DNA from: Actinostola sp. cb2023
Taxonomy: Eukaryota > Cnidaria > Anthozoa > Actiniaria > Actinostolidae
Reading direction: 5' to 3'
Length of the DNA stretch: 64,000 nt
Assembly (NCBI GenBank): GCA_033675265.1
Contig: JAUJYZ010000057.1
Span: forward strand, 128,501 to 192,500
The notes under the pieces were generated by a model. It was not told the DNA's origin and made no database searches. It saw nothing but the letters and a program-made list of their open reading frames with translations. A program made the position numbers and the translations under genes. Shown in pieces: positions 11,700 to 23,087 of the stretch (positions are counted from its first letter, which is position 1; each line of letters begins with the position of its first letter).

Positions 11700-13125
11700 G
11701 ATAAGAAATATAGTTTGCTTTTCTTTTGAATAGATATCCTAGTATTGTGATGATGTAGTGAGTATTCTCTATACAGAAATCTTTAAAGTAACTTGGTAGC
11801 GTATTATTTGTTAGAGCAAAAGTAAAGGTACTTATGAGAAGATCATTAATTTGATGGATGTTTTAGTAGATTAAGGAGCCATATATGAGGAAAACGTTAT
11901 GATTCTTAATATCTTTTTTTAAATTTAAATATCTTGTCAAGTCTTGTAGGGTAATTGTTTGCCCAAACTATGTTACTGTAATAAAGATATGGATAAATTA
12001 GGGTATTATATAGTAATTCCAAATGGATTAATTAATATAGTAGCGAGTACTACAAAGAATACCAGACATTTTAATGATTTTCTTTGCAATAAAGTCAATA
12101 TGATTTTTCCATGTTGAAAGCTGGTCAATGATTATTCCTAAAAATTTGGTATGTTCAACTTTCTCTAAGATTTGATTGTTTAACTTGATACTGGTTTGTG
12201 CTTTCATTTGTTTCTTTTTAGATTTAAATATAATAAAATTCGATTTCTTGATGTTTAGTGTGAGTTGGTTTAGTGTTAACCATTCATGAACCTTGATTAA
12301 CTCTTGATTAACCACAGATTCCAGCTTATTGATATCATTCCCTGAACAAAACAGATTAGTATCATCCGCGAATAAAATGGGAGACAATTTACTGATAGAG
12401 TTGATTAAGTCATTACATTAAGAAAAATAAAGGCCCAAGAACAGATCCTTGGGGCACCCCACATTTAATTGTCATTTCTCTTGAGTTTATATTGTTATAT
12501 TTAACAATTTATTGATCAATTTGGTTGATCAATAATCTCATATAACTACAAAAAATTTGTTTCCTATTTGTAAGATAATTTGATATCCAATCATGACACC
12601 TGCCACGTATACCATAAAAATAAAGTTTATTTAAAAGGATATTATGATTTACAGTATCAAATGCCTTTGATAAATCAAGAAATATTCCAATTGTATTTCG
12701 ATAGCCTTGGTTATTTTATCTACAAGTTCAATGATTGCATAATTAGTTGAACTTTTACTTCGAAACCCATATTGTTGATCAGACAAGATTTTATTTTTCT
12801 CTATGTATTGAATGAGTCTTTTGTACATTAGTTTTTCAAGGATTTTAGAAAACATGGAAGGACAGATATAGGTCTGTAGTTCGTAAATTCATTTTTATCA
12901 GATGAATTATGAATTGGTGTTATTAAGACACTTTTAGTTCATTAGGTATTTTACCTGTTGCAAACGTTAGGTTAAAAATGTGGGATAAAGGTTGACATAT
13001 ATAAGTAGATACATGCTTCAGTGATTACTCTACTATTTATTTCATCAATTCCGCAACTTTTTGTACTTTTTCATTTGTTAATTATGCCTTTGATCTCGTC
13101 ACAGGATGTGTTTTCTACTGATTAA
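11700..13125 (-). mobile_element. LINE (APE-type non-LTR retrotransposon), reverse-transcriptase half
   Basis: Minus-strand remnants of ORF2. Frame 12649-12855 carries FSKILEKLMYKRLIQYIEKN and QQYGFRSKSST (RT fingers region), and frame 12028-12387 carries the catalytic FADDTNLF motif and the FLGIIID motif. Upstream, on the minus strand near 13,000-13,100, a broken frame reads KSCGIDEINS...GKIPNELK, the usual start of the RT domain. Downstream near 11,900-12,000 LYYSNIVWANNYPTRLDKIF is the post-RT segment. Several frameshifts and stops show the copy is dead. The order and style resemble the CR1/L2 group. Its 5' half appears to lie at 18,150-19,310. Confidence 0.85.
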
Positions 13126-13260
13126 TGTTCCCAACCCATGAAATAAGAACAGACAACAACCTTTTTGTGGGGTAAAGGGGTAGGGAAAGAAGCACTCCCA
13201 AAGCTCAAGAAATATAACAAAGCACAAAGGGTTAGAATCCAGCCTCATACCGGGGGTCAA

Positions 13261-13520
13261 GGGGTCATAATCCCCCAGACACATGAGAGGTCATAATCCT
13301 CCCATAACCCGGCACGGGGAAGGACTCATCCTAGGGGGGTGGTCACAATCCCCCAATATATTTTAGGTCAAACCTCCTAATGGAATCAGAAGGGGGGTTA
13401 CAATCCCCCCTTAGATCGGACAGACGGGTCGTAATCCCCCCTGACCGTGAGAGGTCATAATCCTCTCACCCAACACGGAGGAAGACTTTCCCAGGGGGTT
13501 ACACCCACACCCCCTGGTAA
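13261..13520. repeat. array of short hairpins with a conserved loop
   Basis: At least six stem-loops share a 7 nt loop of the form TYRYAAT, but their G/C-rich stems differ. Stems: GGGG/CCCC at 13,261-13,275; GAGG/CCTC at 13,287-13,301; GGGGG/CCCCC near 13,334-13,355 (longer loop); an 8 bp AAGGGGGG/CCCCCCTT at 13,390-13,412; GGG/CCC at 13,426-13,438; an 8 bp GTGAGAGG/CCTCTCAC at 13,447-13,469. A further 8 bp stem CCAGGGGG/CCCCCTGG with an 11 nt loop is at 13,491-13,517. Weaker relatives occur at ~13,577 (GAGGGGTCACCCTC) and ~14,044. Paired changes on both sides of the stems argue that the folded form mattered. Confidence 0.75.
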
Positions 13521-14919
13521 GTGATCGAAATAGCTTGGAGTTATTGCCCCATAGTTCCCATGGCAACCAGACTGCTGAGGGGTCACCCTCCCCATTCTAG
13601 CCAACCACGAGTCTATGGGGCAAAAGTGACCTGCATAGGAGCACTTCTTCCCACAAATACACGAAGTGTATCCCCATAGACGAACCCCAGGAAAAAAGAG
13701 AAAATAATAATAGTAAAAGCTAAAATAAAATATAAGGAAATTAACTGAAGTAGATAAATAGATAAGTGAGATCCAATCTATTTGTGAATTTCCCCACATG
13801 CAAATCAGTGGGCTTCCAATGTACATTTCATGGCATCAATTTCAGTTAAGGTCAACTGCTTCTGATATATAAACTCTTCACAATGAACTTATAACAAATG
13901 CTTTTTCAATGTCAAGCGTATAATGGCTGCTTCTATGAACTCAATAAACTTAGAATGACTGCTATAATCTAGCTCAGTTAAACTAGGTATAGGCAGCATG
14001 CCGGACACGAAACCCCCCCCAAAAACCACTGTGTGGGAAAAGTTAGGGGACGTGTACCCCCTACCATGCAATACTGCAACCTGTGGGGTTTTAAGGTTCC
14101 TAGCGCTACTTTACTAATAGAACTGTTTACATGACATTCAGTCCATGCCCTTGTTATGTATGTCGCTGCACAGAACCAGTGCAGAAATCCTTTCGACCAA
14201 CCACCCAGTGCCCCATATCGGTAGTAAGATGATCTGGACATCGGTGCCCTCTGAAGCCTCTTGTAGTGGCTGTAGGTTCTGCAAGCAAAATTAAACTCGC
14301 AGCCAGTAGAGAATGCAGACCCAATGCATTATAATACTGAAACAGAATACCCGTAGAATACTGTAGCGGTGGGGGCTACATAATGGTTTTAGTCAGGAGC
14401 CCATTAGACAAACAAAACTCACCAAATAGAAGACCGGCATTATTTTCGACCCTCGTGGTCGCACGAACACAAACATACACGAGACACAAGATCAAACGAG
14501 ACAGCGAAAACAGAATGAATTACAGTGGAACACGGACACGGAACACAATTTGTTGAGGGAAGCCTTAACAAGTTAATACACCGACGCAATAACAGTTAAT
14601 TGGGCCGGCAATCAACATACAAATCAATAACCCAATTGCCAGGTAGGTTAACGATACGGTAATAATAAATTTGAGAAGTAGTGAATGGATTTGGTAGATT
14701 TATGCAGTATCTAATATATGGCAAAAATGAAAATAAGCTTGATGATGATGATCTACTTTGTCATTCAGATGAATTCCATCGCTCAGGTAAATGTTGGTAG
14801 AGGGACATGAAAGGCCACCGGCGGGTGGCGCCACATTTTTTCATATTCCGCGTTTGCCAAGAACTGGGCAATGCACCTGATCATTCAACTAGTCGGCAAC
14901 AGATTGATAATAATAACAA

Positions 14920-15075
14920 GACGCTCAATGAGCGTTCACTCGGGCATTGTGAAAAGGAAAATGTCAGTTGTTCGAGGAAGTACTTGAAAATGAATGCCAG
15001 TTGGTTGAAGAACAAGGACAATGTCAGCTGCGCGAGGAGAGACCTGACAATGACTGACAGTTGCGTGACGAGGGA
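14920..15075 (+). repeat. foldback-family edge fragment
   Basis: Begins AAGACGCTCAATGAGCGTTC and continues with CACTCGGGC and the TGACTGACAGTTGCGTGACG block, matching 6,632-6,740 and, inverted, 3,900-4,038. A diverged duplicate of the internal GACAATGTCAGTTG segment is included. It is a dispersed relative of the 2.5-8.1 kb foldback complex. Confidence 0.75.
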
Positions 15076-15287
15076 GACTATGTATATACATGTATGTGTC
15101 GAGTTCATTTGATTTGCCTTTGAGTTCATTTGATTACCTTTTGACTTTGAGTTCAATTGATTTGATTTTGATGAGTTTGTGTAAAGGCCCCCTCTCTAGC
15201 TTCAGATCCCGAAACGTCGAGTTTGGAATCGAGTTCGGGTTCGAGTTACGGTTCGAACGTCGAATAAAACAAGGACATCTTCTTCAA

Positions 15288-15735
15288 TACAATATCATTT
15301 CTCTGACGTCATGACAATCAGTGACAGTTGAGTGACGAGGGAGACTATTAGTCCGGTGAGTACGAACATGATACGTCTTGAGGTTGCATAGGTCAGATGG
15401 TTCCGATAACGGCCTCGCGTTTGTTTTAAAAAATATATATTTTAAGCGAGCTTCTAGTCCTTTTACCACTTCTAGTCATTGAACGATGAACTAGAATCCT
15501 GACCTTTTAATAGCTTGAAGATCTACAGCTGCTTTCAAAACTAAGATTCATAATCTACTTGAGTCCTGTGTCTCCTTTATCTTTTCAAATCTGCGGAGTA
15601 ATCTTGAAACTCCGGATACGATTAAATACGTCGCATACTCGTCATTTTGAAGCCGAACAAAACTACTACTACTACTACTACTACCGAAATCCGCATTTTC
15701 TAACTCGGGCGGCCTGCGGCCTGGGCCCGAGTAAT
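15288..15735 (+). repeat. dispersed repeat, second copy of 7655-8105
   Basis: Direct copy of 7655-8105: both begin ACAATATCATTTCTCT, share the block CACTTCTAGTCATTGAACGA, and end in CTCGGGCGGCCTGCGGCC followed by GGGCCCGAGTAAT. This copy also holds a (CTA)8 microsatellite at ~15,661-15,684, absent from the other. Confidence 0.85.
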
Positions 15736-17082
15736 AATAATGATAACTTCCGGATGGCAATTATACTTGGCAAATGACCACAAATTTGACAGAGAAATCA
15801 TGATGTAAATATGTGTGTACATAGACTACTATAGCCTCCTTAGCAGCCGCCCTTAGTTTCGTTACGCAAGGCTGATATAAAACTTTCACATCTAGCCCGC
15901 TGGAAATTCAAATTGGTGGAAAGTTGGTTGAGACGTTCAGATCTTTGAACAAAGTTTTCAACCGACGATGACGTACAATAGTACGTCCAGATACCAGACC
16001 ACGAGGTATACGCGCGGCCTCTTAGAATCTATTCCCAACGTTGAAATTGCACATAATAATATGACAATCCCGGAAATATTTATATATATATGTACTACAA
16101 GTGTGAAGAAACCGCTCCGTGGTAAAGGATTCAGCGCCCGACGTGGTGTCGCCGTCCTGTAAAGGGTAAAGGGTAAACGGTTCGGTGTTCTCGGCTGGTT
16201 TGGTTGTGGACGTTGTAGTGATGGTGGTGTTCTTTCAAAACACTCCGCATAGAAGATCGATCCCGTAACTTGAGAGCCAGTTAGTCTTTGTTGAAGAGCT
16301 TCAGGCTATTGCCCAAGGCATCGATCCCGTTCTGTCGGCATAAATATCAGATCTCTGTACCGCCACGTGTACGTAACGCTTGATCGGGTTCTTGCGGGAT
16401 ATTCTTGGCGGTGTGTGAGCCGAATATGGCATTTACATTTACGGGCTTTCAATGAGTGTCTTCAGCGCTTGGAGTTGCTCCTCTTTAAAGCCACATTCAA
16501 TCGATGCAGCTCACGAAGATCGGAACAGGAATGGCATTCAAAACCGCGTGGTCGATCAATTATCATCAACGGTTGTGATCGTCGCCAAAGTACGCGTAGC
16601 AGGCATACAGTTACAAACACAGTTTAGGAAGAAATATCCACTTCATCAATGAGATTAAAATAGGACTAGAGAATACATTTTGTGCACCACAAGCTGACTC
16701 AATGTAGAATGAGCATGTTTGAGGCATATGCAAGCTCACATTACAACATTTGATTGACATATTATATACCGATGTTACAGTGATTGGACAATATACAAGA
16801 CCTGTAATCTGAGAGTCATCACCAGATGACCTTTGGATGTAAACATGAAAGGGGGGCTTTGTCTCAACTAATCTTAATCCCAGATCTGTTTGCTCTCATT
16901 GCTGTTATGACATGTCAGGAATACATAGTTACATAGATGCTATTATGATATTATAAATGGTTCCTGGTTATCACATTAACTTAAATTTATAGTGCCTATA
17001 AATGTGGCTAATATGGAATTCTTATAACTTCCAGTTAAGTATTTGTGATATTCGTTAGGTTTTATTGAATGTTTTTGCAACG

Positions 17083-17948
17083 TTAAGGGTGGACTAACCT
17101 ATTTCGTTACTATGCAACGGCGTTGCTATGGGGTTTTACATGTCTTCAATTCTTTAGCTTTGTTGAGGATTTGTTTCTGAAATTTTGATATTTTATAGCC
17201 ATGTTAAACATCCTACTTCTCTCTAGGGGTTTTACATTTCGTTTTAGCAGAAACGAGCAAGCATACAATTTATGAATTGAAAGTCATAAAATTCGCGTAT
17301 CTCCTGCTTGGGTACAACAGGAAAATCAAAACGTATTTGCTGCATGATATTTTTTATGCCAAATGACAGAATAGAGAACTGTCTACATTTTCGTAGGATT
17401 CTTTTCCGAAATCCATCAATTCAATGCTGAAAAAGAACGGTAAATTTAACAAGACTTCACTGCGCATGCGCAGATTCTCGTTTTCAAAAACCTTCAAAAT
17501 TTCCGAGCACGTTCACTGAGGGTTATTTTTTTCTAACCTAGAATATCAACAACGACCTAGTCAACATTGCTGAGCATGCTTTTAAAAAACTGAAGACAAT
17601 ATGACAAGTTATGGAATTTAATACTTAAAAACAGCTCGAAAAACGTCCATAAAAAAATCATTTTTCATTTAAATGCCAAATCCATGCTCAGTTGTCTGCT
17701 CCTTGTGTTGTAGAACAAGTGTATAATCATAGATTTACAGTATCTTATAAATCCTTGGAAAAAAAGAGCGTTTTCTGTTTTGATGACGTCATTGTGACGT
17801 CAGTTGATGACGTCATGCTATGACAAAGCTTTCTCCCTTACAATCACTTCCTATAAGTCCCTTCTCTTCTCTTTGAATTTTACGATTTTTTTGAGGTTTC
17901 AAATTTTCCTTAGCAACAGTCGAAATAAATAGGTTAGTCCACCCTTAA
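17083..17948. mobile_element. TTAA-flanked MITE, copy 1
   Basis: An 858 bp element with terminal inverted repeats GGGTGGACTAACCTATTT and AAATAGGTTAGTCCACCC, flanked on both sides by TTAA (17,083-17,086 and 17,945-17,948). TTAA target duplication is typical of the piggyBac superfamily. It has no transposase frame, so it is non-autonomous. A second copy is at 57,146-57,907. It contains a TGACGTCA cluster near 17,790-17,815. Confidence 0.9.
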
Positions 17949-18148
17949 CAAAGAATTAATTCCACAAACCGGAAAATTAAAATTAAAATTAAAGTAAAAA
18001 AATTAAAATTAAAGTAAAATTACAATATCTAAAGATCAAGTAAGAAAACGTGTCGAACAGTATAACATCAAAACCAAAAGTGAAACTGGATATGGGGGTG
18101 TGCCGCTAGATGCAATTAATCCCTTTAAGCACGTGCGCACTCAAAGAG

Positions 18149-19310
18149 AAACACATTAAAAAATTTTACTATCGCTACAGGATCAGTTATGTCTTTTTTA
18201 TCGTGTATAAAAGATTGAGGTAAATTTGTTTTTTAATGCTTTTTCCTGATTAATTATTATTATTATTATTTTTTTTTTTTTGCTTAGTTTTTTTACTGTA
18301 TTAATTCTTTTTAGAAATTCTTATCAGGTGGTTTAATTTGCTACGATTTTGTATTTTCCGTTTTTTCCTGAAGGAGATTTTAATAATTTTTTATATAAAT
18401 GTTCTTTAGTTTTCATATATTTTTTTAATCCCTTTGATATCCAGAAATTATTTATCCTATTTTTATTTTTTATTTTTTTAATTGGAAAATGTTTATCATA
18501 TATCCCAAAGAATTTACTGTAGAAAATTTTATAGGATACAGTTGGTGATCATTCTGTGATAATGTTGATTGCCAGTTACAGCTTTAATTGTAATTCATTT
18601 GCGAAGGATTCAAGAGATGAGTTAGTAATTATTCTAGTTGTATAGCTCATTGTATCGGATGTATTCCGATTTGGTTTGTGTTCCATACTTTGTGACGGAG
18701 AATATGGGTAAATGATCAGATATGTCATTAAATAAGATGCCATTTAAATGTTCCGTTTGATGAATTTGATTCGTAAAAATATAATCAATAAGTGTAGCAG
18801 TGGATCGTGTTATTCGTGTAGGTTTTATTGTAAGTGGCATGTATCCAGAAGAAGATAGTTGATTAAAAAATTGATTAGAGAAATTGCATTTATGATATTT
18901 TAGCAGATCAATATTGAAGTCACCTATTAGATAGCAGGGTTTATTTCCTTTATCTGTTTTAGATAAGATGTCTTTTAGATGATGTTCAAATTCGTTGAAT
19001 TTGCTGTTTGGTGGCCTGTATACCGTTCCTATTATGATGTTTTTAGTGGATTCGTTAATAATTGTGAATGAACAATAATTCGATATTTTCAGTATTATTT
19101 TTAATGTTACTATCATTTCTCAGTTTTGTGTTGAAATTTTCCTTTCTGAAAATACAAATACCTCCTCCACTTTTATTTTTTCTGTTTATCTTGGTTAAAT
19201 TATAACCAGGAATTTCAAAGGCATCTCAATTGTCATCATTCAGCCAGGTTTCCGTTACAGCAATTACGGAGAATTGATATGATAGCGAATCTAAGTAGTT
19301 AAGAGTACCT
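18149..19310 (-). mobile_element. LINE, endonuclease half
   Basis: Frame 18,634-19,116 (minus) encodes an apurinic/apyrimidinic-type endonuclease domain. Visible motifs are GTVYRPPNS, LIGDFNIDLL and DYIFTN with SDHLPIF, the conserved catalytic blocks of LINE endonucleases. Upstream (19,116-19,310) a broken frame reads FSVIAVTETWL and KSGGGICIF, the domain start. Downstream (18,340-18,430) MKTKEHLYKKLLKS and then DPVAIVKFFN (about 18,150-18,190) are the EN-RT linker. The linker breaks off where the insertion begins. It is probably the 5' half of the LINE at 11.7-13.1 kb. Confidence 0.85.
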
Positions 19311-19851
19311 GTCAGCAAAAACCAGACATATTCGGAAATATGTGGCACAAGTCAAAAAACCGATTTGTCTCATATTTTAGACATAGGTAGGCCTTAATGT
19401 AAAACAAACCACTGTATAGTTTGTTTGGCGAAATATGGCTTTGTTTTCGAGAAAAATGACAAAAATAGTTTTCGCCTCAATTTGACCCTTTGCCGGCCGA
19501 TAATTTATGTCAACTTTAAAAGCTTATCACGTCAAAACTATATATCTAGCGAACTAATGGAACTAACCTTTGACTGAGCGATGTCTTAGTTTTACTTGGA
19601 TGTCATTCTGGCGCGAAACCTTGATTTGGTTTGTCTACATTTTGAACTCAGAGTCAGAATGGTTCCAAGGAATATTCTTGCTGCGCTCATTTCTCTATTA
19701 ACATTGCAGTTCATCAATCGAAACCAGCAACAACTTCTACTTATAGCATGTTACTGGAGATTACATCTTCTTCAGTTACAAGTTTTATCATCCTACATTC
19801 CTGAGGTCGAATGACGTGTTCACAACATCTTCAAAAGCTTCAAACGCAGTT
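19311..19851. other. unassigned spacer before the Harbinger fragment
   Basis: Contains a 72-codon plus frame (19,596-19,814) rich in Leu and Gln. It could be the N-terminal leader of the Harbinger transposase that follows, but I see no diagnostic motif. Nothing else is supported. Confidence 0.4.
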
Positions 19852-20240
19852 GATAATCCAACATTCATGGCTATTCCGGTATTGCCGAACAAGCCCCCGA
19901 TGAAGTTTTATTGGAGCAGCGACGAAATGCTCGACGAAGACGACAAAGACGGCTTCGAAATCACCCGTATTGGATGCTACCGCGTTCTGTAGAATCTTGG
20001 TTTGACATTCATTTTTTTCGGCGAATCATTCCCGAGAATTTGTTTTACCGACAAATAAGGATGACACGCGATTCATTTGATCTACTATTGGCAAGAATTA
20101 GTCCATTGTATTTAGTGAGAGAAAATACAAGGTTTAGGAACTGTATTCCGTTGGAGAAAGTTCTTGCAATTGGACTTGATCGTCTAGCGCATGGGGGCTC
20201 GTTCGGCAATACCGGAATAGCCATGCATGTTGGATTATCA
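19852..20240 (+). pseudogene. PIF/Harbinger transposase fragment (HARBI1-like)
   Basis: Frame 19,911-20,276 encodes the N-terminal part of a Harbinger transposase. Visible landmarks are NHPYWMLPR, WFDIHFFRR, a MTRDSFDLLL helix, then KVLAIGLDRLAHGGSFGNTG, which resembles the KVLALGLYRLAHGNSY helix of HARBI1-type proteins. The DDE catalytic domain is absent: the frame runs into the long-TIR element at 20,242. The last 47 bp (20,193-20,239) are also present inverted at 19,852-19,898, so the fragment is bracketed by an inverted duplication of its own sequence. It is a dead, rearranged copy. Confidence 0.75.
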
Positions 20241-20241
20241 A

Positions 20242-21946
20242 GGGTGTTACTAAACCACGAAACACCGAAACACTGAGCGAAACAACGATTCAGCGAAACA
20301 ACGAAACAAACTAACGATGATACTAGGGATATAATTCTATGTTCGAAGTAATACAGTTTTCAAAACACGGGATAATATGATAAATCATATTCCCTTTTGA
20401 AGATGGAACACTGTAATGGCGTCATGTTTCATAGCTGTCAACAAACATGTAAACATAGCCACAGCTAAGACAAACTCGAGTCACGGAATTAGTCTGCGTA
20501 GCTATAACCTGAGTATCAGGCCTTCAAAAAGGAAAGGGGAAGGGGAGAGGCCCGGGGAGAAGAAAGAGGAAGAAGGCCTGACACAAGGGCATTGATCTGC
20601 CCGTGTCATGCGTCCAGATTCTGGACGTTGATATGATTGGATAAAACACAAAGGCTTGAAACGTCCCCAGGGAAACGTCACAGCCGGCCGGAAATGATAC
20701 ATCGTATTCTACAAGAATAAGCTCGATTTCCTTTTATTTATGATTGAAAATAATTTAGACAGGCTCTAGAAGGAGCTATGAAGCATTTCCTGGAATTGAA
20801 TTGAAGAAATATCAAGAACTTTGTCTTCAAACTAACAAAAACGACGTGCTTGGGGTTTTGCCGACAGGCTGATTTATCAGCTGTTTCTTAGTTTCATCTT
20901 GTAAGTAAGTAAGGACTTTATTTAACGAGGGTAGCACGATAAAACCAAATTGAAGAAGATATAAACGGTGCTTGTAGAACGTACTGAAACGGTTTTAAAA
21001 ACTCCAACAGCACTGAAGGTCAAGCTCCTTGACACACGACAGTCTTGACATGACAGTTGGCAAAGCGGAAGTGATTTTGATTGGTTGTTATTTCCAGATA
21101 TATGTATCATGCTGCGAGGGGGCGGAAGGCTCAAATCAATAGGTCTGTGTCAGGCTTTTCTTCCCTCTCTCTTTCCTTTCTTTTTCTCTCCCCCTCCGCC
21201 AAAAAAGCCTGATACTCAGGTTACGTAGCTAAGGAAGGTCGGGTGGGTCTAAATAAAATAAGACTAGAGTATATAAGGCTAACAGTAATTATATTGAGTT
21301 GAAAACTGATGGCGTTTGTGGTTCGTGCGTGAATGTACCGAAACCAGTTGTGCAGTGAGATAGCCGTGTTTGACCACAAAGTGTGGGGGAAATGCTGCAG
21401 CTGACTGGCATGGCTTGTAGTCAGCCCATCAAACTCTATAAAATTTCCAGTTTTCCAAAAATTATCCTAACTATAGTTTTTAAAGCTCTGAAGCTAAATC
21501 TTGTGTTAATTGCATGCTTATTTGTTTATTTAATTTATTATTATTATTTGTGTTAAATGTTTTGATTGACATTGTCACGTGACAAGTACAGGGTCTTGCG
21601 CGCCGAATTTCGAGTGTCCCAAAATACCATTCAGACTTGGCTCCTCCGACCTACTCAGTCTTATTTTATTTAGACCCACCCGGCCTTCCTTAGCTACGTA
21701 GACTAACCTCCGTGACTCAAGTTTGTCTTAACTATAGCTGTGGCTATGTTTATATGTTTGTTGGCAGCTATGAAACATGACGCCATTAGTGTAGTTCCAT
21801 CTTCAAAAGGGAATATTTATCATATTATCCCGTGTTTTGAAAACTGTATTACTTCGAACATAGAATTATATCCCTAGTATCATCGTTAGTTTGTTTCGTT
21901 GTTTCGCTGTTTCGTTGTTTCGCTGTTTCGTGGTTTAGTAACACCC
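20242..21946. mobile_element. non-autonomous element with ~290 bp terminal inverted repeats
   Basis: Ends GGGTGTTACTAAACCACGAA and its reverse complement at 21,927-21,946. The arms are 20,242 to ~21,265 (minus the nested element 20,505-21,223) and ~21,655-21,946. The arms carry short GCGAAACAAC-type tandem motifs near the tips. There is no transposase frame, and no target-site duplication is evident (left flank TTATCAA, right flank GCAACGC), so one junction may be rearranged. Confidence 0.85.
20497..21231. mobile_element. nested element with 8 bp TSD (hAT-like)
   Basis: Insert 20,505-21,223 (719 bp) has perfect 17 bp terminal repeats TAACCTGAGTATCAGGC and GCCTGATACTCAGGTTA, flanked by CGTAGCTA at 20,497-20,504 and 21,224-21,231. 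The uninterrupted arm of the host element (near 21,655-21,720, inverted) supplies the empty site, in which CTACGTAGCTAAGGAAGG is continuous. An 8 bp duplication points to the hAT superfamily. Near 20,905-20,940 the insert contains GGACTTTATTTAACGAGGGT. No transposase frame is present. Confidence 0.92.
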
Positions 21947-23087
21947 GCAACGCACGGCCATATGCGTGCACGCTCTGACCGGGTTCAGCGTGTTCGAAGC
22001 ACGCTCTGAAAAGGTATATAATAATAGAACAGTAATTGTTACTTTCCCTATCAAATAAACTTATTCTTTATCCTACGCCTTTCATTTGTAATCAACAGAC
22101 TTCCTCAGGGAGTTTACAATGCGTATAACTACGTACTGCTTATTCAAGTCCGCTCGTAAAGATAAACAAACACGTAATGGCGCATGTTTACGTACTGATT
22201 GCGATATAAAATGCTCATCCAAAGCTTTCCTCTACATCTGTCCTTAGCTGCTACGTCTATATTCCAAGACTCACAAATAAAATATGCAAAAGTCAGTAAA
22301 AAAACAGTTAATTCGATTCAGTGCTAGAAAACGGCGAACGCCGAAGTTGTGTCAATTTCCTTAATTTGCATGTTTCTGCAATACCGCGGCTTAGTGGAAA
22401 CACACTCGCCATTTCTCTACTCTAGTAAAAGTTGGTAGTGACAAATTGACCGTCAAGTGTGGAACATTTTTGGTTTCGACTAAATACTAAGATTATCACA
22501 GTTACATATATTAAACATCAAGCTTGTAGCGGCACTCTTTGAGAATGACGAATATTACAATAGATTCTTCTAGATTCTTCCTAGGACCTCCAAGTCTAGC
22601 CGTAAATTTTTGTCAAAGCCCGTGCAAAAGGGCTAGTTGAGAATCTTAGAATCTAAAAATCAATATCTACAGTAGCACTATCGGCAATTTCTTTCCACGA
22701 CTTACAAACACGAGACGACAGAATACTCATAATATACCGGGAATATAAAGAATATACAATGTTACATTTTCCGTTAAATCCAAAATTGAAATTGGACTCA
22801 TCGTTGAGGGCTTGTTGAAATCACAACTGAGATACTTTCTTTAGCGTTTATTAATGAAAGTTATCTATGTACCATTGTACATTTTATTTAATATACGCAG
22901 AGCGGGTTTCGAGGCCCGCTCAGCGTGTTTACCTTCAGCGGGTTAGAGCGTGCAATTTGAAACTCGTTATCAATTGGAATGCACGCTGAGCGGGTCAGTA
23001 ATTCAAAAACACCCGCTAAGTGCGCTGAGGTGCGCTGAGGCACGCTTGTAACACGCTTGGGTATCAACTCCGTGCACATAGCCACCA
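21947..23087. other. intergenic with short palindromic CGCTGAGCGGG motifs
   Basis: No gene recognised. 21,960-22,015 and 22,900-23,050 share the words CACGCT, AGCGGGT and GCGTGTT in both orientations, for example CACGCTGAGCGGGTC and GACCGGGTTCAGCGTG. They are probably the two ends of another degraded inverted-repeat element. The centre (22,080-22,880) is AT-rich and featureless. Confidence 0.45.

Larger units (their letters stand above)
13126..18148. other. composite insertion splitting the LINE
   Basis: About 5 kb lying between the RT-side and endonuclease-side LINE fragments, both on the minus strand and in the order expected for one element. It contains the hairpin array (13,261-13,520), unassigned sequence (13,530-14,900), a foldback-family fragment (14,920-15,075), a dispersed repeat (15,288-15,735), unassigned sequence (15,800-17,080) and a TTAA-flanked MITE (17,083-17,948). 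Frames such as 16,367-16,627 show no recognisable domain. I found no clear target-site duplication for the whole block, so it may have built up in several steps. Confidence 0.55.

Noticed and set aside
13455..14241. Minus-strand frames of 123, 87 and 60 codons
   Set aside because: They lie over the hairpin array and its surroundings; Gly/Pro/Cys-rich content reflects G/C runs, not a protein.
16367..16652. Two overlapping plus-strand frames inside the LINE-splitting insert
   Set aside because: No recognisable motif; lengths are within chance expectation for this base composition.
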